From Sporisorium sorghi (lineage: Eukaryota; Basidiomycota; Ustilaginomycetes; Ustilaginales; Ustilaginaceae): 64,000 bases of DNA. Below the pieces are notes generated by a model. It did no database searches, had not been told where the DNA came from, and saw nothing but the letters and a program-made list of their open reading frames with translations. Every line of letters starts with the position of its first letter. Position 1 is the first letter of the stretch. Of this stretch, positions 39,844-49,100 are shown piece after piece. The stretch lies in contig JALCCG010000102.1 in assembly GCA_023212695.1 (NCBI GenBank), forward strand, positions 1-64,000, given 5' to 3'. The position numbers and the translations under genes were made by a program.

Positions 39844-40756
39844 TGATGCCTCACTCTCGTCGCCGTTAATGATGTATAGTCTGTTACCGAACATTATCAA
39901 GACCAAGCAGCTTCCGAGTGTGAACTGTGAGGGAAAGGCGCATTGGAGCGCTTGTGATCGCAAGTCCCGAGTTCTTGACGCTATGCCAAACTCACCTCAA
40001 TTCTCGTTGCCCTTCTTGCTGCCGAGAACAAGCAGACCAAATGCCGTGCTGGTCCATGCGAGAGGTACAGAGCTCTGTTCAGGGCGACCTGCGCATGCTC
40101 GGGCCCACTGCAATTCCGGCTGATCTTCTCCCCTCTTTCAACGGTGTCTGCGTGAGAACGTATGTGGTGCAAGGATGCCGACCCGACTTCTCGGCCCAAC
40201 TAGGCTTGGGAACATTCCTTCAGCGCTGTGTTAGCGTGGGAAATTCGGTGCGGGTCGTCATTGTCATGTGGAACAGCCACAGCGTGAACTACGACGGCGC
40301 CTAACTGTACGCAACAAAGGGACGTGCCCACAGGCGACCCGTGTCGACACTGCGCGCCATGCGAACAATGCGCTTGGGCCGGCTCGCTTCCGCCCCGGCA
40401 ACTGGGGTCGGATGGAGAGATGCACTCGGTGATCTTCATCTTCTTTTGGAAGGTGGCTGGCGCATCATGTGTCGTCGGAACAATGGACACGCGCTTGTTT
40501 GCCTTGCGCGGCACGGCATGGAGTTTGTTCAGGGTGCTCAGCATGCGTTGGAGTTTGCTTTTGATTGGGATTCTATAAAAGGCGAGGTCATGATGGAGAG
40601 GCGGCAGGTGACTTCCTTTTCCGCCTTTCCTCCTCCTACTCCTCGACTTACATTCCGTTTGCAGCAGTCAAAGGCGATTTCAACGTCCACCACCGAGTTT
40701 GCAGCGATCAGTCGGGCGTCGACTCGCTCGTTTTCGCTCTCCACTGACCGCCCAAC
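39844..40756. other. Intergenic region, no gene seen
   Basis: Between RKI1 and the membrane protein gene. Several open frames of 70-150 codons occur on both strands but none has recognisable domains. The right end is the promoter of the membrane protein gene. Confidence 0.5.
40574..40581 (+). promoter_or_regulatory. TATA box candidate
   Basis: TATAAAAG lies about 180 bases before the ATG at 40757, in the right orientation for the membrane protein gene. This is a match to the consensus only. Confidence 0.4.
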
Positions 40757-42340
40757 ATGCCGCCCGACACCATCTCCGACCTAACCCTCCCCGCACCACC
40801 CCTGAGCCTCTCGCACACCATCAATCCAGCCAGCATGACCTTCCTCCCTCGCAACACCACCGAAGCCCACCTCATCCTCGCGCTCTACAAGCTCATCTAC
40901 GTCCCCGAAACAGCCGCGCACCGCACGTGGCTCCTAATCAGCCAATCCGAGTGCGTCCTCTCGCTCTCGCTCACGCTCTTCCTCATCCTGCAAAAGCAGA
41001 GTTTCGGCAAGCTCTGGCTCATCTCCCGCAAATCGTCCCCCTACGGCACGGTCTACGTGAGCAACGCGATCCTGTGCCTCATCGTCGGCGTCGCGGCTTA
41101 TTTGACGAGTTGGACGGTGACGAGTGTGGTGATAGCGGCGTTTTCGTTTGCGCGGGTGAGCTCGAATGCGTGGTGGTGGGTGATACCTGTGCCGTGGGCG
41201 CCGCTTGTTGTGGGTGCGTGGGTGAGTGTGCATGGGTTTGTGGCTGGGTGTAGCCCGAGGTCGCCGCTGTCGCCCGGGGTAGGGAGGAGGAGGTGGTTTT
41301 ATCTGCCGTTGCCGAGAGTGGTGGTGTTGAACGCGCTGCTCGTTGTGCCCGTGGTGCTGTTCCTTGGCGGGACGTTTGCGATCGCGGGGTTGTCCGGGCA
41401 AGCGTACTTCAGCGCGAGACGCTTAGCGACGGAAATACTCCCTCGCGATATACTCGATGCGATCAAGGACCGCGCGCACCACTCGACCGTCGATAGCAGG
41501 TTCGATGGGGTGGTGGCAAACGACGACCTGGTCTGGGCCGCGCGCCACGTCGCCGCCGCCTACCTCGACACACACCGGTACGTGTGCATCAACCTCTGCC
41601 TCTCCGCCTCCTCCGCCTTCCTACTCTGGCTACCCTGCATCGTGTACGGCATCCCCAACGTCGCCAGCCTCGTCGACCACGCCCTCGCCCGCCACCCCTC
41701 CCCTCCACCACCATCCAACTACGCGCGCAAGACCTGGTGGCTGCTCACCCAAGGCAAACTCGCAGACGACGGCAGCACGGGAGCTTGCGTGGCGCGCAAC
41801 ACGTGGCGCATGACGGCTGTTACGCTGCTGTACGTCGCGCTTCTGGTGGTCTGCACCCCTGTGTTTGGATGTTTGCCCGTCTTTGTCGTGGCGAATTCGT
41901 TTCCAAGGCAGGTGGCGATGGGGGACTTCAGTGCGACGCTGAGGGCGGCGGTGGTAATGGTGAGTGTGGTGACGTTTGTCACGTGCATGTTTCTGACGTG
42001 CTTCTGCACGGTGGTCACGCTGGATCCGCTGTTTCGCTCGGCGATTGGGTTAAACTTGCTGCGGAATCAAATTCCGATTGAAATCAAGCTCGTCGAGTGT
42101 CCCACGGATGAGGTGGGCAGGGGCACAGATGCGGAAGCTCGAGGCGCCGAGTTGACGGTGGAGGTGGCGCGGGAGGAGCAGGTGGAGAGGGAGCTGCGGG
42201 GGAGAGCGTCGGAGGGCACGCTCTCGAGCAAGTTTGCCGCCGAGGTAGCGGAGAAGGCGTCGATCGCCCAGGAGACCGGGTCGACGATGGACGAGATCCA
42301 GCTTCATCCCGTTCAGAGCGGCGAAAAGGGCTCGTTGTGA
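40757..42340 (+). CDS. Polytopic membrane protein of unknown function
   Basis: The 527-residue protein has about seven or eight hydrophobic segments, at roughly residues 66-82, 98-118, 119-135, 141-163, 186-213, 282-305, 358-385 and 398-425. A hydrophilic loop with two His and several charged residues lies between the fifth and sixth. The C-terminal ~100 residues are charged and probably cytosolic. The layout resembles fungal seven-helix receptors or small transporters, but I see no family signature and do not assign a function. The gene is intronless, and no signal peptide precedes the first segment. Confidence 0.75.
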   Translation: MPPDTISDLTLPAPPLSLSHTINPASMTFLPRNTTEAHLILALYKLIYVPETAAHRTWLLISQSECVLSLSLTLFLILQKQSFGKLWLISRKSSPYGTVYVSNAILCLIVGVAAYLTSWTVTSVVIAAFSFARVSSNAWWWVIPVPWAPLVVGAWVSVHGFVAGCSPRSPLSPGVGRRRWFYLPLPRVVVLNALLVVPVVLFLGGTFAIAGLSGQAYFSARRLATEILPRDILDAIKDRAHHSTVDSRFDGVVANDDLVWAARHVAAAYLDTHRYVCINLCLSASSAFLLWLPCIVYGIPNVASLVDHALARHPSPPPPSNYARKTWWLLTQGKLADDGSTGACVARNTWRMTAVTLLYVALLVVCTPVFGCLPVFVVANSFPRQVAMGDFSATLRAAVVMVSVVTFVTCMFLTCFCTVVTLDPLFRSAIGLNLLRNQIPIEIKLVECPTDEVGRGTDAEARGAELTVEVAREEQVERELRGRASEGTLSSKFAAEVAEKASIAQETGSTMDEIQLHPVQSGEKGSL

Positions 42341-42588
42341 TCTCGCTTCTCTCATAAGATTGTCTCAAGCGTCTGTCGACGTTTCGTTGCCAGCTGCGTA
42401 CATTCACACTCTTTTTATTCAATTACCACTTTTCGTATACCCATCGAGCCAGTCGACTCGCCGTTGAGAGATCTCAAGCCTTCGCGCGATGCGTGTTGAC
42501 GCTCGATGTTCGACACTGAAGCGCTGAAAACACACACACACTCACTGCATCTCGACATCTACCATTCTGCCCATATCTATACTACAAT

Positions 42589-45150
42589 CTACACTCGAAA
42601 CGGCCAAATCTCACCAAAGCAGTCCACCAAATCCTGCACAAACGTCGCCGGCTGCTCGAGCGCCGCAAAATGCCCACCGCGCTCGTGCCTCCTGTACCAC
42701 TGCAGATTTACACTGGCCTGGACGAACGACTTGGGCGCCTGGATGATCTCCATCGGGAAACTCGAGTATCCCGTCGGCTGCTGTACGAAATTCGCCGGAT
42801 CGCTGGCGACCTCCGACGGCCCGCGCGGGTCCCGGTTGCGATACGGATAGAACGACCCTGCGATGGTGTCTGTCGTCTCGTACAGCGTCAGGTTGGCCAG
42901 AATCGTCGCAGGCTCCGGATCGGCGTCGGTCCAGGCGTACATCTTTTCGGCGACCCACGCGAGCGTCGCCAGGGGTGAACGGGAGAGCACGAGGCCCAGC
43001 GTCGACGGCCGGGTGCCGTGCATCGCGGCGTAGGCGCTGCCCGTGGCGGCGAACTCGATGCCGCGGTGCAGGCTCGCGCGGTCGTCTGCGGAGAGCGGGG
43101 CTGGGATCGAGCCGAGGCTGAGCAGCGAGGCGGTCTTCCAAGCCGCTTCCGCCGCCACCTCGGCTGCGCACCCGACTGCGCCGCCGAGCCCACACGGCGA
43201 CCGCGAACGCTCGCCGCGACTCCAGCCCTCAAACGCGCCCAGTGCTTTCTTGGCGTATCGTTGCTTCGACACCAAGTGAGGCAGCAGCAACACCCAGTGG
43301 GGCGTCAACCCCCGCCCCAACACGGGCAGCACGAGATTGGGGCCCTGGCTGGGGCAAAAGTTGAGATGCACCGCGCGTACATGGTCGGGGAACTGGTTGG
43401 CCATGCTCCTCAGCACAGCAGACCCCCAATCGCCCGCCTGGATGGCATAGTTGCGATACCCGAGCGTGGTCATGAGCTTGTGCATGATGCGCGCGACGTC
43501 CTTGACGAGCAGGTCGCCATCGGGACCCGAATGTGTGCCGACGAGCTTGCCTGTACGCGAATCGCGCGCCAGCCCTGCTGCAGCGCTAGAGAACAAATAG
43601 CCGGGATGCGATGGGACAACGACATCGAAATGCACAGGGGTCGAGTTGCCCGGATGCGCAAGCGGCTTGATGACGTCGAGAAACTCGTGGAAGGACCCGG
43701 GCCAGCCGTGGAGCAGCAGGAGCGGGATCACTTTGACGTCGAATCCCGCGGCGGGAGGGTTGGCGCGTTCGTGGATGAAGTGCACATCGACGTCTTCGAT
43801 CAGGACTTTGTAGTGGGAGAAGGACGAGATGCGTGCCTGCTCTGCTGCCCAAGTATCGTGATCCGGGCCAGGTCGATGGGTGGTGCTGTGGCGGATGCGG
43901 ATCGGGTCGTCGAGCTCTGGCGATGCCGCATCCGCAGTAGGTTGGGAGCGGAGGAAGGGGGTCCAGGCGTCGCGGAGTTCGCAGAAGCGTTGGTGCGAGA
44001 GACCGAGACGGTCGTGGTTGCCTTCAAAGTCAGCCTTGGAGGGGAGTTGACGTTGCGCATCAGTCTCGATACGCTGAATGAGATCGTCGATGCTGTCCTG
44101 AGAAATGGTGGGGTCGAAGTCTCGCACGAGGAAGGACTGGGTGCTGGAGCCGACGAGCTTGTCGTTGCGCTGGCCGTTGGACGGCCGTTTCTCATCGCGC
44201 GAGTGGACGTCGACTGTGCCATTTGTGTGCAAAGTACTGGGCTGCACACCGTGTTCGCCGCCGCGGTAGACGGATTCGACGCCGGGCTTTTCATGGAAGA
44301 GATCCCAGAACTCGTGTCCTTCCAAGGCGCGCTCGAGGTAGCGAGGCAGCGTCTGTCCCGCCTTTTCAGCGATGGGGCGGGGCAGTACGGAAATGTGATT
44401 CCCCTCGAGCAGCTCCTTGACCCAGCGTTGAGCGGTTTCTGGACTGTCGTCCGGATGGTCTGGCAGTGCAGGACGTAGAAAGCGAAAGAGCTGCCACCAA
44501 TCGTAGACGCGGGTATCCGAGACGATCCAGCGGCGGCCCCAGCCGGCAGAGTGGCTATGATGGAGAAGCACAATGGCTCTGGCTACATCTTTGCCGTGAA
44601 CAAAGTGGACACTGCCCTTGACCGCGAGCAGTTCCTTGGATGCGCCAACGCGAGAGGCAAAGTTTTTGGGTTGTCGTTGATCGCCGTACAGACCGGCGAG
44701 GTTCAGAACGGCGGCTTGCGTTGAGGCGCTCTCTAGCAGACGCTGCTCAGCAGCAGCTCGTGCGTTGGAGAGGTCAACGGGAGAGGAAGAGGTGCTCCTG
44801 CCTGGACCCCAAATCCCCGTGCTTCCGAGCTGGATCCATCGGGTGCGGCCGTGCAGATGTTGATACTCGCGGACAAGATCGTCTACCTGCTGCAAGTTTT
44901 TGATGGGCAAGATGATGACGACGGTAGATGCGCGCGGAAGTGGGCGGAGGGACTGCTCGGTGACAGGATGGGTGAGCTCGAACTGGATTCGGTGGTGATG
45001 GTCCGGATGTTTTTCGTCTGGAGGAGAGCGTGAAGTGTAGGCATAGCTGAGTCGTTTTTGCTTGAGGAGCGGGATGAGAAAGGTTCCTGTCCAGCCTGAG
45101 CCTAGAAGAAGGACGTCGACCGAGTGTGGAGACGAAGCATTGTCGGCCAT
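42589..45150 (-). CDS. Fusion of YeeZ-like NAD(P)-binding domain and epoxide hydrolase
   Basis: One open frame of 853 residues carries two enzymes. Residues ~10-290 form a Rossmann domain: VDVLLLGSGWTGTFLIPLL contains GxGxxG (17-22), then VVIILPI, a GSTGIWGPG loop, LNLAGLYG and FVHGKDVARAIVLL. This order matches bacterial YeeZ-type dehydrogenases. After a ~45-residue linker, residues ~335-445 are an epoxide hydrolase N-terminal domain (SFLVRDFDPTI, then HFIHERANP). The alpha/beta hydrolase follows, with the oxyanion motif HGWPGS near 480, nucleophile Asp in GDWGS near 573, and probable catalytic His in GGHFAALEQP near 826. The ATG at 45150 (MADNASS) is chosen; 59 upstream codons are open but not conserved-looking. 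Substrates are unknown; detoxification or secondary metabolism is possible. Confidence 0.88.
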   Translation of the reverse strand: MADNASSPHSVDVLLLGSGWTGTFLIPLLKQKRLSYAYTSRSPPDEKHPDHHHRIQFELTHPVTEQSLRPLPRASTVVIILPIKNLQQVDDLVREYQHLHGRTRWIQLGSTGIWGPGRSTSSSPVDLSNARAAAEQRLLESASTQAAVLNLAGLYGDQRQPKNFASRVGASKELLAVKGSVHFVHGKDVARAIVLLHHSHSAGWGRRWIVSDTRVYDWWQLFRFLRPALPDHPDDSPETAQRWVKELLEGNHISVLPRPIAEKAGQTLPRYLERALEGHEFWDLFHEKPGVESVYRGGEHGVQPSTLHTNGTVDVHSRDEKRPSNGQRNDKLVGSSTQSFLVRDFDPTISQDSIDDLIQRIETDAQRQLPSKADFEGNHDRLGLSHQRFCELRDAWTPFLRSQPTADAASPELDDPIRIRHSTTHRPGPDHDTWAAEQARISSFSHYKVLIEDVDVHFIHERANPPAAGFDVKVIPLLLLHGWPGSFHEFLDVIKPLAHPGNSTPVHFDVVVPSHPGYLFSSAAAGLARDSRTGKLVGTHSGPDGDLLVKDVARIMHKLMTTLGYRNYAIQAGDWGSAVLRSMANQFPDHVRAVHLNFCPSQGPNLVLPVLGRGLTPHWVLLLPHLVSKQRYAKKALGAFEGWSRGERSRSPCGLGGAVGCAAEVAAEAAWKTASLLSLGSIPAPLSADDRASLHRGIEFAATGSAYAAMHGTRPSTLGLVLSRSPLATLAWVAEKMYAWTDADPEPATILANLTLYETTDTIAGSFYPYRNRDPRGPSEVASDPANFVQQPTGYSSFPMEIIQAPKSFVQASVNLQWYRRHERGGHFAALEQPATFVQDLVDCFGEIWPFRV

Positions 45151-46118
45151 GGCGATGGTGATGTCAACCTTGGTGCTTGAGATGGATGGCGTCAAGAGGG
45201 AAGAGGTGAAGGAGCATCGTTGTGGGTTGATGATCTGAGCGCGCACGCAAACCTCCACCTTGCGCAAAATCTTCGGGCTGTGGCTTTTTATCGCTCTAAC
45301 AATGATAAAAAAATTGCAGCGAACCAAAAAAAAAAAAGAAAAAAGAAAAAAGAAAAGAGATCTGCACAGCGTGCGGTTGCGTGAGCGGCGTCGAGAATTT
45401 GGTTTCTCGGCTATGCGCTCAACGGTGTCACGGCAACAAATGCGATTCCCGCTGTGCCCCCGATCGAGATCAAGATCAAAAGCCTTGAAGAACTCTCAGC
45501 CTTGAGCATCTGCTGTAGCTCAGCGCGGTCTTGTCGTGTAGAAAGGCTGGAGTGAGAAAGCGTAGTTCGTTCTCTCGACGGTGCATCCGAAGCAGACTGC
45601 CTTCACAGAAGAGAGAGAAAGAGAAAGGACAGCTGACCAACACAGGCGCTCGATTGGCCGATGATATTTTCGACTGATTTTCAGAAAAATTCATTTTAAA
45701 TTCATTTCCGGGGAGGTTTTCGGTGGTGCTGCTGCTCTGCTGCTGCTCGCCCTGATTCAGTCTGTGACTTTTCTTTTCTTTTTTTTTTTTCGCGTCCCTG
45801 AGTGATGAGCAGAGCGAAAGAGTGTTGTTGGTCTGTCTGCAGAAAGGCGTATTCGCCATTGAAATGACTTTGGTTTCAACTCGGAATTCGCTCAAGGTGC
45901 TCTGCTCTTTAACGATCATCCTCCATCATCATCACTATCAGCCACCACCATCATCGTCATCGACAACGCATTTCTTTCAAATCACCATCTGCATAGATAC
46001 GAACGAGCTGCTGCTTCAAACCCACATCGCATTGCATATCACCAACATGCTCTCGCAACTGCATCCTTGATATCGGTCTCCTCTCTACGACGACGACGCG
46101 CTTGCCACAGCGGCAATC
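45151..46118. promoter_or_regulatory. Divergent promoter region, fusion gene / carrier gene
   Basis: About 970 bases separate two divergent starts. A-rich runs lie near 45327-45358 and a T run near 45771-45790. No gene is supported in the spacer. Confidence 0.45.
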
Positions 46119-49100
46119 ATGAGGACACCCGAACTCGAAACCTCGCCTTTTCCAGGCAGCGCGGGTGCGACTGGTCTCGGAGTTGCAGGCATCAACCTTG
46201 CTTCTTCTTCGCAAAGCTCGCCAGGCTCACATACATACACAAGGACGCCAAGATGGGGCAGCATACGTCAACGCTTCAGCAGCATCCATTCGCGCGACAG
46301 CATCTCGGTCCCCGTAGACAGTGTCGATGATGGAATGTGGGACAAGAACGACGCTGCTTTCCTCGAGGAAGTCGCCCGCGACTCGCCCCTCCTCGTCAGT
46401 TCTCCGGACCGATTCGACTCGCCAGCAGCTTTGCTTCAAGATTCTTATACGGCACGAGCTTCCATGTCTTCCTTGCGCGTCAACAGCTTCAGTCCCCACA
46501 TCGATGCAGATACACGTCGCCAGTCGCGCCAACCAACCTCGCCATACGTCTCTACATCCACTCCGGTCTCTTTTTCTTCAACTCCTCTCGCCTTTCCCAC
46601 TTCTGTCCCTGCGCATGATCCCACACCAATCTCGAGCATGTCTGGTGCCGCATCCTCTTCCGCCGCTAGATCTGCACCTCATCTCATGCGCAAGATGTCC
46701 TCAAGAACCGCACTCCCCGACCTGCCCGAGCAGAAGCGCCTCGACGATGCCATCACCTTTTCCCGGCCCTCCACCTCGTCCTCCTCGACAACATCCATGG
46801 GTCTCCTACCACCCATCGCATCTTCGACCGCCTTCACCGCAGCTCCTTTTACCAGCTCCCACTTGCTTCGGTCTCCGGGTGCCAGAAGCAGTGCACACTC
46901 CAGCGTGGGCTCCAGCCCCATCCTTGCCCAGAGCATACATGCTGGAAGCGATGCTGCTCGCTCCACCAACTCGGATCAGTACCCGCGTTCGCCCTCGCTG
47001 CACAGCTCCTCTTCCTTTACAGCTTCCGGCTTTGTCATTCGCTCGCTCGACGATCGTGCTGCTGGCCTCGACACTCGTGTGCCAACTAGCTCCATGAACT
47101 CCGTCGCCAGCTCGGCGCTGGCCTCTTCCTCTTCAGCCATCGATCGTCGCCCCAGTCGCAGCGTCATCGGCAGCCCGCTGGCTCTCGCAACTTCTTTCTC
47201 CCATTCTCGTCCTTCCAGCCCAGAAGTGCACTTGCACGATCAACTCCCCACGGCTTTCTCTGTGCCAGGGCGTGCAGCACCCGACAATGGCACCTCTGCT
47301 GCACACGCGCGCCCTCCATCGATGGCAAGCAGGCTCGACTCGCCTCAGCTTGCTTCGTCGTCGAATCACACTCTCGCAACATTGCCCGATACGCAATCTA
47401 GCGTCGATACCGCCGCAGCCCGGGCAAACCGAGAGGCGACGTCGAGCATGCGAGGCATGCCTGGTAGCCCCGAAAAGAGGACCAGCGCTTTCGTCGCACC
47501 CACATCGCCAACGCTTGCATCTTCCCCTATCCCCAGCGAACCCGTCACGAACGGTGCCAGCGCCAGCGCCCATGTTCGCAAGCACACCAAGAACAAGAGC
47601 AGCTTGGTCTCGGGGCTGCGCAAATTGATGTGCAAGAAGGACAAAGAGGGCAAGGCTGCCGTTCTCCCTGCCTCGAACGCCGCTTTGGCCGACGAGGACA
47701 CCGCCGAGCACGCCGCCATCGCTGCCGAGACTGCGTCCAACGATCAGCGACGCTCATTGCCATCTCGCGCCAAGAGCTTCGACGCGTCGGATCGCTCGGG
47801 GCTCCACCTCCTTGGCTTGGGCCCAGAAGCTTTGGGCTCGCAGGCCACCGTCCAGGCTTCAAATGAACATGCCCACAACTCGGCAGCCAACAACAACGCC
47901 ACTGCACCATCCTCACGCTCGCGCACAATGAGCATCGACGTCGCTCGACCCCTCCGCGACGTGCTCCTACCACGCTCGCGCAAGGAGTCCACCAACAAAG
48001 CTGCCGCTCGCACCAGTGTCATTGAACACATTTCGCACGAGCAGGTCCGTAGATTGACGGGCAACTCGGGGCCTGTCATCTTGCCGACGCAGCAAGAGCT
48101 CGCCGAGCATCGTTCTCGATACAACCAGGTGGCTCCTGCCGCAGGTCTGCCGGACATTGCCGACTTTGACATGCATCACAATGTCGCTGACCCTGGCCTG
48201 ACCAGCAATGCGGATCTGGCCAGGACACAATCTCTTTCCCGCTCGCACGACGGCGGCTCCATCGGGCTCCTCACGCCGTCCGACAGCGGTGAAGCCACCG
48301 GCGACGTCGACAGCAGCAGCAGCAGCAGCATCATCAACAATAATGTGAGCGGCGGAGCGGCTTCGTCCGGCTCGTCGTTTGTCTCTTCCAGTACGGCGGC
48401 AACCGATCCATCTGTGACGCTGCGAGCGCCCTTCTCGTTTCAGTCGCAGTCGTATCGGCCGTACTCGCGCGAATCGCGTACGTCTTTCAAGATGCAACCC
48501 AGTCCCGAGTCGAGCCCGCTACTCGAGAACGGCACGCTCAAGCCTTCCCATCGCAGCGTCCTGTCTTTGGGTTCGCATGTCACGTCCGGCAGCGTATTCG
48601 GCAATCAGACGCCGGATGCATCCATGCAAACCGCTTCGTCGCTCATGCCTCCGCCTGCTGGCGTGCCCACCGCTGCTAAACGCGGTCACAACAGCCTTGT
48701 CGGCAACAGACCCTGGTCGAGCTTCCTCGGCTCGCCTGCGCTCGGCAGCCACAGCTCTCATTCGCACCACCACAAGCCGCTCACTGCTGCTGACATCTCG
48801 CGGCCCTTGTCCGTGTCGTCGTCGGCATTCTCCAGCGACTTCAACTGTGCCAATGGCGAGTTGGGCGCTTCTGCTGCTGATCTCACAATGCGTGCTTCGG
48901 ATTTTGGCATAGGTGTTGATGTTAGCTCGTCGCGTGTTCGGCTTGACTCGAATTTCTCGGAACCGGTCAGTCACGCAGGCGCCGTCGGAGCGATAAATTC
49001 GACTTTCACCAACTCGCACGGCCGTTCTTCCTGGCATTCTCCTGCTCCTGCTCCTGCTCCTCCTCGTCCACCCTCGGGCCCACACTCTCTTGCCCTTGCT

